Source: AP-15 sp963702685
Lineage (GTDB): Bacteria; Pseudomonadota; Alphaproteobacteria; ATCC43930; CGMCC-115725
Length of the DNA stretch: 64,000 nucleotides
NCBI GenBank assembly: GCA_963702685.1
Contig: CAVPDQ010000009.1
Coordinates: 62,001-126,000, forward strand
Reading direction: 5' to 3'
In this document: one piece after another, positions 17,370-25,203 of the stretch
Numbering within the stretch: the stretch's first letter is position 1
Layout of the letters: each line of letters starts with the position of its first letter
Notes under the pieces: generated by a model
What the model was told of the DNA's origin: nothing
Database searches by the model: none
Seen by the model: the letters and a program-made list of their open reading frames with translations, nothing else
Made by a program: the position numbers and the translations under genes

Positions 17370-17943
17370 TCGCCCGCTGCTCCGGCGTCAGCGCCTGGTA
17401 AAGCGATTGCAGCGCGGGCTTTGCCGCTTCGAGGCCGGCGAGCCGCGCCGCGAGGAACTGCTGCATCCGGTCCATCCGGTCGAGCAAATTTCCCGGCGCC
17501 CCGGCCTTGAGCGCGCCGCACAGCTGCCGCTCCTTTTGCTCCCCGGCTTGAGCGGCGCTCTGCACCTTGTCCCATAGCGGGCGCTGCGCCGCGGTCAAAT
17601 CGAGCTTGGTCTCGACATAGGCCCACCGCGCCGCGCGCCAGGCGAGCCGATCGATGCAGCGCTCCTGCGGGTCGCCGCGCATCATCCCTCCCATCATCAT
17701 CCGGCGCATCATCATGTGCCGCATCATCGGCCCGTGCATGCCGCCGCCCCAGCCCCGCATCGGCCGCGCCGCCTCGCTGTCGCCGCTGCTGTTGCTGTTG
17801 CTGTTGCTGCTCTGGGCCGGGGCTGCCGCTGGTGGCGCGGCCTGGGCCGGCTGATCGCCGGCGCTCTGGGCCGAGCCGGCATGGATCGGGCCGATCGTCA
17901 CGGCGAGCGCGGCGAGCGCCGCCAGCAATGCTGTTTTCACCAA
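17341..17943 (-). CDS. Periplasmic LTXXQ (Spy/CpxP-like) protein with Met/His-rich segment
   Basis: This 200-residue protein begins with a signal peptide (MVKTALLAALAALAVTIGPI then HAGSAQS). A low-complexity Ser-Asn-rich linker follows, then a methionine/histidine cluster (MHGPMMRHMMMRRMMMGG, about residues 69-86) and a helical domain with two LTxxQ motifs (LTAAQRPLWDKV and LTPEQRAII). LTxxQ proteins are periplasmic chaperones or metal-stress proteins; the Met/His cluster suggests copper or silver binding, which is inference. The Ser-Asn linker is encoded by a repeated trinucleotide tract near 17785-17815 that could slip. It converges with the ammonia-lyase gene. Confidence 0.8.
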   Translation of the reverse strand: MVKTALLAALAALAVTIGPIHAGSAQSAGDQPAQAAPPAAAPAQSSNSNSNSSGDSEAARPMRGWGGGMHGPMMRHMMMRRMMMGGMMRGDPQERCIDRLAWRAARWAYVETKLDLTAAQRPLWDKVQSAAQAGEQKERQLCGALKAGAPGNLLDRMDRMQQFLAARLAGLEAAKPALQSLYQALTPEQRAIIDHPFQRS

Positions 17944-18670
17944 GGGCCTCCGTCAACCCCGGCCCGACCGAGTCCGGGCCGTTCCCGACGAGAGATATGC
18001 AGGCGGCCGGCGCACGATCCCCACGCGGTCGCACCGACCTCGCCCGGCGCGCGAAACCCCCGTTTCCCGCGGCCTGGCGGCCCCAAGCGACCTCCGTCTA
18101 CCGAACCCTATGACAGACAAGCCCAAGCGGGCCGGCTTTTGCTTTGTCCGATAACTGTCCTGGAAATTCACCGCCGGCTTGGCCGACTGCGTGTTGTCCG
18201 CCACCCTTCGACGTTACAGAGTCGCCCAATTGGCGGTGCGCCGCAGGGGTGCATCAGCGCGACGTTGCCGATCGTCAATAGAAACATCAAGCCATACATC
18301 ATCCTATTGCGCACTCAAAATGTCTATGATAATATCATATTGAGCCACTAATGTCCAATGACACCACAACGTGACCGACTTCGACGGCCGCAAAGGTCAG
18401 CGGCGCGCTGTGCAGATCGTCGAGGAGGCTTTTCGTGGTTTCCTTAAAAATCAAGGCGTTGTGCGGGTGCCGAGATACGCATTGCTGTCCGCGTGGCTCG
18501 CGCGACAGGCTCGACCGTCCGGCCCGGCATGCAATCTACCAGCGAGCACGGAAAATAGAGCGCCTGAACGCAGTGCCGCAGAGCGTTCGTTCCACCGCGC
18601 CGCCAGGCGCGAAAAGGTGGGTAGGCGATGCGAATAAGGGAACGGATCGTGCGTGGAGGAGGCTAGGGCC
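17944..18670. other. Gene-poor, locally A/T-rich interval
   Basis: No convincing gene is seen here, although several short open frames exist. The stretch around 18280-18370 is unusually A/T-rich and includes an inverted repeat ATGATA-A-TATCAT at 18326-18338. It could hold a promoter or operator for the toxin-antitoxin pair downstream, or be a remnant of transferred DNA. Confidence 0.4.
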
Positions 18671-19009
18671 ATGACAAGCGCGGTCGCCAGAAAGCTGGAT
18701 TCGCTTCGCATAAAGGGAGCGATGAAGAATATCGAGGTTGCCAACCTCCTCGGGATGCGGCCGGAGACTGTCTCGCGCTGGAATCAGGGGCGCGCCTATC
18801 CACATGCCAACACGGAAAAGACGCTTCTGGAGCTGGAATATATCGTCGACCAGCTCGCGGATTTTTACGAGCCGAATGAAGCGCGCCAGTGGATTTTCGC
18901 ACCTCAAAAGCTTTTGGGAGGCATATCGCCCGCCGAGCTGATCCGCACCGGACGGATTGATGAAGTCATGCGGCTGGTGGGCCAGCTCCGCGACGCCGTT
19001 TATCTCTAA
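18671..19009 (+). CDS. Xre/MbcA/ParS-family antitoxin
   Basis: This 112-residue protein has an N-terminal helix-turn-helix (MKNIEVANLLGMRPETVSRW) and a C-terminal DUF2384-type toxin-binding region (FAPQKLLGGISPAELIRTGR). That architecture is the antitoxin of RES-domain toxins, and the RES gene follows after 14 bases. The ATG at 18671 is preferred over the upstream GTG at 18653 because GGAGGAGG lies just before it. By family knowledge it binds the RES active site through its C-terminus and represses the operon. Confidence 0.85.
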   Translation: MTSAVARKLDSLRIKGAMKNIEVANLLGMRPETVSRWNQGRAYPHANTEKTLLELEYIVDQLADFYEPNEARQWIFAPQKLLGGISPAELIRTGRIDEVMRLVGQLRDAVYL

Positions 19010-19023
19010 ACAGCGCGTGGGGC

Positions 19024-19809
19024 ATGCTTCACGATCAGGCTCTCGTCGATCAGCTCAGCGCGCTTTCTGTTGAACGATTTGAGGGCGAAGTCTTTCGGGT
19101 AGCCGGTGTCAGCACCGATCCTTTGGCCTTCTCGGTCAATGGCGGCCGCTGGGCGCCAGCGGCGCGGGACGGTGTTGGTGTGCCGATTCTCTATACGAGC
19201 CTCGAACGAGACGGCGCGCTTGCCGAAGTGGTGTCCTATCTTGCGCTGCTGACGCCACTGCCGACCTCGCGGCCCCTGAAGGTATCGCGGCTTGGCGTGT
19301 CAACCGCAAAGACGCTGCGCCTCGCGCGCGCTCGTTTTGAAGGGCTCGGAATCGAGCCGGCGAGGTATGGCGAACGCGACTACAGCCGTACGCAGAACAT
19401 CGGCGCAGCGCTCGCGTTTTTGGGGCTTGACGGCCTGATTGCTCCCTCTGCCCGTTGGACCTGCGACAATCTAATGATTTATCAGACCAATCATCTCCTG
19501 AATGAGCGGCTGGAAGTTATCGACGAAGAGAATGTTGATTGGGAGAGATGGGCGCGGGCTAACGGGCTCGTCGCGGATAGCCGAGCAGATGTTCCGCGAC
19601 AGTCGAGCAAGCGGGCTCACCGCTTCGGAAATTCTCAGACCATCGCTTTCGCAGCCTCCTCCTTATCCGTCCTACTTACTTCGCTAGAGGTGGCGCAAAT
19701 ATTGCGCGACAAAATCGCAGCCGACGAGCTCGCCGAACGCGTCGGTCAGGCGCCTCGTGACCGGGCCGGGGACGGCGCCATCGGCGAATTTGCGGCCGTT
19801 GAGGCTTGA
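19024..19809 (+). CDS. RES-domain toxin
   Basis: The first 185 or so of 261 residues form a RES domain, an NAD-degrading toxin fold. Expected residues are Arg25 (EVFRVAG), the NGGRWAP loop, Tyr57 in LYTSLE and Glu68 in ALAEVV, and NLMIYQTNHLLNE closes the domain. The remaining 75 residues run antisense into the 3' end of the aminotransferase gene (126-base overlap) and have no family match. They may be an accidental extension after loss of the native stop, so the true protein may end near residue 185-190. The antitoxin gene lies 14 bases upstream. Confidence 0.8.
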   Translation: MLHDQALVDQLSALSVERFEGEVFRVAGVSTDPLAFSVNGGRWAPAARDGVGVPILYTSLERDGALAEVVSYLALLTPLPTSRPLKVSRLGVSTAKTLRLARARFEGLGIEPARYGERDYSRTQNIGAALAFLGLDGLIAPSARWTCDNLMIYQTNHLLNERLEVIDEENVDWERWARANGLVADSRADVPRQSSKRAHRFGNSQTIAFAASSLSVLLTSLEVAQILRDKIAADELAERVGQAPRDRAGDGAIGEFAAVEA

Positions 19810-20604
19810 GACACCGCAAATGCACAGGCTGGTCGAGGTCAGAAAGCATTCCTCGGCGGTATAGGCGTCGTAGAGGTCGATATCGGTCTCTTCGCACGGG
19901 ATGCCGAGCTGGCCGGCCAAATCGATCGCCGTCTGGCGGGTGACGCCCGGCAGCACATAGCGCTCGCGCGGGGTCAGAAGACCGCCGTCGCGGACCAGAA
20001 AGATGTTGCTCCCCTGCCCCTCGCAGAGGTTGCCGTTGACATCGAGCAGGACCGCCCAGGCCTGCGCGTTCTGCGCCTTCACCTCGCGGTCGGCGAGGAT
20101 CAGGTTCAGGTACTGGTGCATCTTGGCGCGCGGCGAGAGCGAGTCGGGCGGGGTGCGGCGCAAGGCGGGCGTGATCACCTCGATACCGTCGCGGAAATGC
20201 CTGGCCCGCTCGCGCAACGGCAGCGGCAGGCATTCGACGATGACGTTCGGCCCATAATGGTCCCAATTGTCGCCCGCCACCTTGGCGACGCCGCGGCTCA
20301 CCCGCTGGCCGATCCAGTAATCCTCGTCCGGCCCCAGGAGATGCCGGTTGCGGGCCAGCACATCCTCGCTGACCGCTGTCATCTCGGCCGATGCCATCCC
20401 CGGATCGATGTCGAGGTATTTGAGCGAGCGGTAGAGGCGATCGACATGCTCCTTCAAGCGGAACGCCTTGCCGTTGAAGCTGCGCGTCATGTCGAAGACC
20501 GCGTCGCCCTTCAAAAACCCCTGGTCGCGGAACGGGATAAGGACCTCGCTCTCGCGCACGATCCGGCCGTTGAACCAGGCGACGCGTTCGTTTTCGAGCG
20601 GCAT
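19684..20604 (-). CDS. Class IV aminotransferase (branched-chain / D-amino-acid type)
   Basis: This 306-residue fold-type IV PLP enzyme carries the Schiff-base lysine in SPRAKMHQYLNLILADREV and the cofactor-binding stretch CEGQGSNIFLVRDG. The N-terminus AWFNGRIVRESEVLIPFRDQ with FLKGDAVFDMTRSF is standard. The family covers branched-chain aminotransferase, D-amino-acid aminotransferase and aminodeoxychorismate lyase; wording leans to the first, but the R-selective transaminases cannot be excluded. The start at 20604 (MPLENERV) follows AGGAGG. Its 3' end overlaps the RES toxin frame antisense. The hydroxyacid dehydrogenase gene lies upstream on the same strand, separated by a palindromic repeat. 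Confidence 0.85.
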   Translation of the reverse strand: MPLENERVAWFNGRIVRESEVLIPFRDQGFLKGDAVFDMTRSFNGKAFRLKEHVDRLYRSLKYLDIDPGMASAEMTAVSEDVLARNRHLLGPDEDYWIGQRVSRGVAKVAGDNWDHYGPNVIVECLPLPLRERARHFRDGIEVITPALRRTPPDSLSPRAKMHQYLNLILADREVKAQNAQAWAVLLDVNGNLCEGQGSNIFLVRDGGLLTPRERYVLPGVTRQTAIDLAGQLGIPCEETDIDLYDAYTAEECFLTSTSLCICGVSSLNGRKFADGAVPGPVTRRLTDAFGELVGCDFVAQYLRHL

Positions 20605-20624
20605 GCCTACCTCCTGCAAGAGCG

Positions 20625-20752
20625 CGTATCCCGAGCGGGTCGACTACTCTGGATCCCGTCCGTTCATGGCCGCGCTCGTCGCGGCTATCCATGCCTTCCG
20701 ACGGCGAAGGAAGACGGGGGTGCCCGGACCAAGTCCGGGCATGAACGAAATT
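20625..20752. repeat. Palindromic intergenic repeat (family 3-like)
   Basis: Hairpins such as GGATCCCGTCCGTTCATG...GCCCGGACCAAGTCCGGGCATGAAC and TGGCCGCGCTCGTCGCGGCTA lie between two genes on the same strand. It is a non-coding dispersed-repeat type sequence and may act as a processing or termination site. Confidence 0.5.
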
Positions 20753-20788
20753 CAAAGTTGTGCAAAGGGACGCGCGCCTAAACCAGCC

Positions 20789-21781
20789 TCAATCGAGCAC
20801 TTCGCGGTTGATCACATTCTCGCGGTTCGGCTTGCCGTCGAGCACGCTCAGGATATTCTCGACCGCGGCGACACCCATGCGGTCGACCGCCTCGCGCGTG
20901 ACCCCGGCGACATGCGGGGCCGCAATAAAGTTCGGCAAGGTCAGAAGCGGGTTGTCCTGCGGGGTCGGCTCCTCGACAAAGACGTCGAGCGCCGCACCGG
21001 CGATCCGGTTCGCTTTGAGCGCGTCATAGAGCGCTTTCTCGTCGATGATGCCGCCGCGCGCGGTGTTGACGATGTAGGCGCTGCGCTTCATGTGCGCGAG
21101 CCGCGCGGCATCGAAGAGGCCCACGGTCTCCGGCGTCTTCGGGCAATGGACCGTGATGAAATCGGCGCGCGCGACCGCGGCGTCGAGGTCGGCCACCGGC
21201 TCGTAGCCCATGCCGCGGATCGTCTCGGAATACATATAGGGGTCGTAGACCAGGACATGGGTCTCCATCGCGGCGAAACGCTTGGCCGAGCGCGTGCCGA
21301 TCTTGCCAAAGCCGATGATCAGAACGGTCTTGCCGTAGAGATCGGCCGGCATCTCCTTGTAGCGGTCGTGCCAGCGCCCTTCGCGGACGAGCGCGTCCAT
21401 CGCGGCACCCCGCCGGGCCAGCGACATGATCAGAAAGACGCCGGCCTCGGCGACGCTGACCGAGTTGGCGGTGCCGCCGATCATCAGCGGGACCTTGCGC
21501 CGGGTCAGCGCCGGCACATCGACCGCGTCATAGCCGACCCCGATGCGCGAGACGACCTCGAGCTCGGGTGCCGCGTCGAGCTCGGGGTCGCTGAACGGCT
21601 GCACGCCGAGGCAGATGCCGCTCGCCTCTTCGAGCATCTTGTGGAATTCGGCCTTTGGCAGGTTCGGCACAAACTCGACGCCCTCGACATCGTCGCGCGC
21701 CTGGATCACCGCCCAGCCGGATTTCGACAGCGTCGTCGGCACCATGATCTTCTTGCGATTGGTCTGTGCGGTCTGGGCCAT
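20789..21781 (-). CDS. D-isomer-specific 2-hydroxyacid dehydrogenase (phosphoglycerate dehydrogenase-like)
   Basis: This 330-residue NAD-dependent oxidoreductase shows the catalytic arginine in VVSRIGVGYDAVD, the Rossmann motif VLIIGFGKIGTRSAKRF with VYDPY, the glutamate in DVFVEEPTPQDNPLL and the histidine in APHVAGVTREAVDRMG. It lacks the C-terminal ACT domain of true SerA. Members reduce 2-oxo acids to D-hydroxy acids or the reverse. The start is placed at 21781 (MAQTAQTNRKKIM) behind GGAGAGA; frame continues 46 codons upstream without coding character. The neighbouring aminotransferase would interconvert amino and oxo acids, consistent with a shared route. Confidence 0.88.
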   Translation of the reverse strand: MAQTAQTNRKKIMVPTTLSKSGWAVIQARDDVEGVEFVPNLPKAEFHKMLEEASGICLGVQPFSDPELDAAPELEVVSRIGVGYDAVDVPALTRRKVPLMIGGTANSVSVAEAGVFLIMSLARRGAAMDALVREGRWHDRYKEMPADLYGKTVLIIGFGKIGTRSAKRFAAMETHVLVYDPYMYSETIRGMGYEPVADLDAAVARADFITVHCPKTPETVGLFDAARLAHMKRSAYIVNTARGGIIDEKALYDALKANRIAGAALDVFVEEPTPQDNPLLTLPNFIAAPHVAGVTREAVDRMGVAAVENILSVLDGKPNRENVINREVLD

Positions 21782-21912
21782 CGATCTCTCCGGGTTGTCG
21801 CCTTTAACCCATGCATATCCTGAATCACGAGCTGGCCGGGTGAAAAATCCATCGCTGACGAGCCCACGCGTCTGCGGCGGCGCAGGTTTTCGGTGCCGCC
21901 GGCGAGCCACCC

Positions 21913-21940
21913 TTGACAAACGACATTTTTTCCTTATATT
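21913..21940 (+). promoter_or_regulatory. Near-consensus sigma-70 promoter
   Basis: A perfect -35 TTGACA (21913-21918), a 16-base spacer and a -10 TATATT (21935-21940) precede the gene at 21991 by about 50 bases. It is among the best sigma-70-like promoters visible in this GC-rich window and lies in an A/T-rich patch, suggesting constitutive expression of the putative toxin module. Confidence 0.75.
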
Positions 21941-21990
21941 ACATATCGATCAGAGATTTGGCTGAATTGGAACTTAGATAGAAGTTTCAG

Positions 21991-22617
21991 ATGACAACCA
22001 ATGCTGACATTGAATCAGAACTTGAGCACAAAATCCTCGATCTTCTGCGTAAGCTGAAGATATTGTCCGACGGGTACCAATGCGAAGTACATCTTCATCG
22101 CGGAAATCGTAAGAAGCGGCGAGATGCCGAATTCGCGACGAGCTGGAAGCCGGATACCGATTCGATTCGGATTGCATTTTCGCCGATGGAAGAAGAGCTG
22201 GAGATCGCCACTGCGGCAGCTGCTTCTCCTGAGCCAGCGAATCTGATCGCTGCAGAAGATCGGTTGGCGGACCTCGTTCGCGCATTGGATCGCGCGGAAG
22301 GACGGCCTGGCTACGAATTTGTCTCGCTGAAATGGTTCCGCGATACCGCGCTGGCTCATGACGGATACTCCTGGGCTTTGGAGGAGCTCGCGCGGCACGA
22401 CGTTCTGCGTGAAGCAATCGACAGACGGTGGATTCTGACCAGCAAGGTCGCGAACCCGAGGCCACCGAATTTTCCGGTTACGGCGATCCGGCTGAATCGG
22501 CAGATGCCCGAGGTGAATGCGGCGCTCGGGACCCGGACCGGAAGCTCACCCGTCTTTCGGCCGGTAACCGTCCGTGGAGAGTGGGTGTCCGAAACGATCC
22601 TGCGCGACAGGCGGTGA
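21991..22617 (+). CDS. Unknown protein coupled to a PIN toxin
   Basis: This 208-residue cytosolic protein matches no family I recognise. It begins MTTNADIESELEHKILDLLR, with a charged segment HLHRGNRKKRRDAEFATSWK and a helical middle (LIAAEDRLADLVRALDRAEG). A possible winged-helix-like stretch (YSWALEELARHDVLREAIDR followed by RWILTSKVAN) lies at about 128-153. Its stop at 22615-22617 is one base before the TTG start of the PIN gene, so the two are translationally coupled. It is in the position of an antitoxin but is two to three times longer than VapB-type antitoxins and lacks their fold signatures. A strong promoter drives the pair. Confidence 0.7.
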   Translation: MTTNADIESELEHKILDLLRKLKILSDGYQCEVHLHRGNRKKRRDAEFATSWKPDTDSIRIAFSPMEEELEIATAAAASPEPANLIAAEDRLADLVRALDRAEGRPGYEFVSLKWFRDTALAHDGYSWALEELARHDVLREAIDRRWILTSKVANPRPPNFPVTAIRLNRQMPEVNAALGTRTGSSPVFRPVTVRGEWVSETILRDRR

Positions 22618-22618
22618 T

Positions 22619-23065
22619 TTGGCGCTCTACTTTTTGGATACCAGCGCGCTGGTAAAATTGTACGTGCAGGAGCCGGGCACAGACCGGCTTCTGCCGCTCG
22701 TCGGCGACCAATCGGAAAATCGATTTGCAGTGCTCGCGGTTTCGGTCGTCGAAATCCGTTCTGCGATCAGACGTCGGCAGCGCGCCGGGGACATAGACGC
22801 CGCCGCTGCTGCTGCAGTTCTCGAAAGTGTGCAAAAGCACATAGAGAGCCGATTTCTCCGGCAGGTGATCAACGACACTGTGATCGATACCGCGCTGGAG
22901 ATGATCGATCGCTATGCGCTGCGTGCCTACGATAGCCTCCAATTGGCGGGATGCCTCGTGCTCTGCGGGATTGCCAATGAGGCGTTCACGTTTATTTGCT
23001 CGGACCATCGGCTTCTGGAAGCGGCGCGGTCGGAGCAGCTGCGGGTGCTCGATCCGGCGGTGTGA
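22619..23065 (+). CDS. vapC: PIN-domain ribonuclease (VapC-type toxin)
   Basis: This 148-residue PIN nuclease has the four acidic metal ligands in place: Asp7 (YFLDTSALVKLY), Glu45 (VSVVEIRSAI), Asp105 (AYDSLQLAG) and Asp129 (FICSDHRLLEAA). The start is taken as the TTG at 22619, four bases after AGGCGG and one base after the stop of the upstream gene. VapC toxins cut tRNA or rRNA and are normally held by a small DNA-binding VapB; none is present, so the 208-residue upstream protein is the candidate partner. Confidence 0.82.
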   Translation: MALYFLDTSALVKLYVQEPGTDRLLPLVGDQSENRFAVLAVSVVEIRSAIRRRQRAGDIDAAAAAAVLESVQKHIESRFLRQVINDTVIDTALEMIDRYALRAYDSLQLAGCLVLCGIANEAFTFICSDHRLLEAARSEQLRVLDPAV

Positions 23066-23117
23066 GAGTGCTGAACCAATTTCAGGCGAAGGGTTTGATG
23101 ATGCGCGGAGGTAAGCC

Positions 23118-24086
23118 ATGTCCGTCACGTTTCTGATGCTGCCGCCGCAGGGCGAGAAGACGCGCGAATGGGGCGCACGCCTTGCCGCTGCATTGCCCGA
23201 GCTCGAGGTCGTCGTCGCCGAGGACCGGGCGCGGGCGGAGGGGGCGATCGCCGAGGCCGAAGCGGCGTTCGGCACGATCGCGCCCGGGCTCTTGCGCCAG
23301 GCGCGACGGCTCAAATGGCTGCAAGCGCCGCAGGCGGCGCCGCCGGCCGGCTATTATTACCCCGAGCTCGTCGCGCACCCGGTCGCGATCACCAATTTCC
23401 GCGAGATCTACAACGACCATATCGGGGCGCATGTGATGGCCTTTGTGCTGGCCTTCGCCCGCGGCCTGCAGCGCTACATCCCGCAGCAATTGCGCCGTGA
23501 ATGGAAAAAGCCGGCGCAGAACGAGGGGGTCGTGCACTTGCCCGGGGCGACCGCGCTCGTCGTCGGCGTCGGCGGCATCGGCAGCGAGATCGCGCGGCTC
23601 TGCGCCGCCTTTGGCATGCGCGTCGTCGGGGTCGACGAGCGCCGCCGCGACACGCCGCCCGGGGTTGCCGAATTGCATCGCAGCGACGAATTGGATGCCC
23701 TGCTGCCGCAAGCCGATTTTGTGATCCTGACCGTGCCGCACACGCCCGAGACCGAGGGCTTTATGAACCGGACGCGGTTCGGCGAGATGAAAAAGACCGC
23801 GTTCTTTATCAATATCGGGCGCGGCCTGACGACCCGGCTCGACGACCTTGCCGCGGCGCTCGAGGCGGGCGAGATCGCCGGCGCCGGGCTCGATGTGTTC
23901 GAGGAGGAGCCGCTCCCCGCCGGCCATAAATTGTGGACCTTGCCCGGTGTCCTGATCACCCCGCACACCGCCGGGTACGGCCCCTATCTCGACGAGCGCC
24001 GCTACGAGATCATCCTCGACAATTGCCGCCGCTTTCTCGCCGGCCAACCCTTGCGCAACCTCGTCGACAAGGCCCGCTGGTTCTGA
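23118..24086 (+). CDS. 2-Hydroxyacid dehydrogenase (glyoxylate/hydroxypyruvate reductase-like)
   Basis: This 322-residue NAD(P)-dependent dehydrogenase belongs to the same superfamily as the gene at 20789-21781 but a different branch. The cofactor motif is ALVVGVGGIGSEIARLCAAFG, the acid is in LDVFEEEPLPAGHKLW and the base in TPHTAGYGPYLDERR. The usual catalytic-arginine segment reads LQAPQAAPPAGYYYPEL, with no obvious arginine, so turnover may depend on another residue or be weak. INIGRGLTTRLDDL is the conserved loop after the sixth strand. The gene converges with recR, stops 10 bases apart. Confidence 0.82.
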   Translation: MSVTFLMLPPQGEKTREWGARLAAALPELEVVVAEDRARAEGAIAEAEAAFGTIAPGLLRQARRLKWLQAPQAAPPAGYYYPELVAHPVAITNFREIYNDHIGAHVMAFVLAFARGLQRYIPQQLRREWKKPAQNEGVVHLPGATALVVGVGGIGSEIARLCAAFGMRVVGVDERRRDTPPGVAELHRSDELDALLPQADFVILTVPHTPETEGFMNRTRFGEMKKTAFFINIGRGLTTRLDDLAAALEAGEIAGAGLDVFEEEPLPAGHKLWTLPGVLITPHTAGYGPYLDERRYEIILDNCRRFLAGQPLRNLVDKARWF

Positions 24087-24096
24087 GCCGACCGGC

Positions 24097-24696
24097 TCAG
24101 AGCGTGCGCCGCGCCCTTAGCGCTGCGGTCAGGGTGCCGTCGTCGAGATAGTCGAGCTCGCCGCCGATCGGGACACCCTGGGCGAGGCGGGTCAGCTTGA
24201 CGCCGCTCTCGGCCAAGCGGTCGGCGAGGTAATGCGCGGTGGTCTGGCCCTCGACCGTCGCATTCAGCGCCAGGATCAATTCCTGGCCGGGCTCGACCCG
24301 CGCCACCAGGCGATCGATCGTCAGATCCTCGGGGCCGACCCCGTCGAGCGCCGACAAGGTCCCGCCCAGCACGTGATAGCGGCCGCGAAAGGCATGCGTG
24401 CGCTCGAGCGCCCACAGATCGGCCAGATCCTCGACCACGCAAATCGTATTCTCGTCTCGCTCGGGGTCGCGACAGATGGCACACGGCTCGACGGTGTCGA
24501 GGTTGCCGCAAATCGGGCACGGCCGGATCGCGTCCGCCGCCTTCGCCAATGCCGCGGCGAGCGGCATCATCAGGGTTTCGCGCCGCTTGATCAGCTGAAG
24601 TGCGGCACGGCGCGCCGAGCGCGGCCCGAGCCCCGGCAATTTCGCCAAAAGCTGGATCAGCGTGTCGAGCTCGGACAATTCGTCACTCTCGCCCAA
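24097..24696 (-). CDS. recR: Recombination mediator RecR
   Basis: This 199-residue protein is RecR, which with RecO loads RecA at gapped DNA. It has the helix-hairpin-helix (LAKLPGLGPRSARRAALQLI), a four-cysteine zinc finger (Cys60, Cys63, Cys72, Cys75) and a Toprim domain opening ICVVEDLADLWALER and containing ATVEGQTTAHYL. Length is standard. The start appears to be TTG at 24696; another TTG six codons in is possible. It belongs to the dnaX-ybaB-recR group, but a palindromic repeat separates it from ybaB by 186 bases. Confidence 0.95.
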   Translation of the reverse strand: MGESDELSELDTLIQLLAKLPGLGPRSARRAALQLIKRRETLMMPLAAALAKAADAIRPCPICGNLDTVEPCAICRDPERDENTICVVEDLADLWALERTHAFRGRYHVLGGTLSALDGVGPEDLTIDRLVARVEPGQELILALNATVEGQTTAHYLADRLAESGVKLTRLAQGVPIGGELDYLDDGTLTAALRARRTL

Positions 24697-24717
24697 CCTT
24701 GCGCTGCCCCTGGATCA

Positions 24718-24842
24718 TCGTCTCGACCGGGCTCGACCCGTGGGCCGACAGCCCACGGACTTGATCCGTGGGCACCCACGTCTTTCGGCGCCGAAAAGAA
24801 AGGCGTGGATACGCGGGTCAAGCCCGCGCAAGACGAATTCAC
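24718..24842. repeat. Palindromic intergenic repeat, family 3
   Basis: Hairpins CGGGCTCGACCCG, GTGGGCCGACAGCCCAC and CGGGTCAAGCCCG flank the words CACCCACGTCTTTC and GAAAGGCGTGGATA, as in the repeat at 10078-10159. It is inserted between ybaB and recR, which are usually close together. Confidence 0.65.
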
Positions 24843-24882
24843 ATGATTGTCCATTGCGGGAAGGTGCCGGGCGAAGGGGGCT

Positions 24883-25203
24883 TCAAAACGGCAGCTTGAG
24901 GCCGGGCAGGTTGAGGCCGCCGGTCAGCTTCTGCATCTCGCCCTCGGCGTAGAGGGCAACCTTGCGGCGGGCGTCGCCAAACGCGGCGACGATCAAATCC
25001 TCCAGCACCTCGACCTCCTTGGGGTCGAGCAGCGATTTGTCGATCTTGAGCTTTTTGATGTCGCTCTTGCCGTTCAAGGTCAGCGCGACGAGCCCGCCGC
25101 CGGCCACCCCGGTCATCTCGACGGTTTCGAGCTGGGCCTGCATCTCGGCCATCTTTTCCTGCATCGCCTGCGCCTGCTTCATCAGCTGGCCGAGATTTTT
25201 CAT
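24883..25203 (-). CDS. ybaB: YbaB/EbfC nucleoid-associated protein (in frame with dnaX)
   Basis: This 106-residue segment is a complete YbaB/EbfC protein, a dimeric DNA-binding nucleoid protein. It opens MKNLGQLMKQAQAMQEKMAE, continues with VEMTGVAGGGLVALTLNGKS and the SLLDPKEVEVLEDLIVAAF region, and ends GGLNLPGLKLPF. Its own ATG at 25203 has an excellent ribosome site (CCAGAGGAAGAG), so separate translation is expected even though the upstream dnaX frame reads straight into it. In relatives the two genes are separate neighbours, with recR next. Confidence 0.92.
   Translation of the reverse strand: MKNLGQLMKQAQAMQEKMAEMQAQLETVEMTGVAGGGLVALTLNGKSDIKKLKIDKSLLDPKEVEVLEDLIVAAFGDARRKVALYAEGEMQKLTGGLNLPGLKLPF

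Noticed and set aside
18371..18637. Coding sequence of about 88 residues
   Set aside because: No recognisable motif, no convincing ribosome site, and competing frames of equal length.
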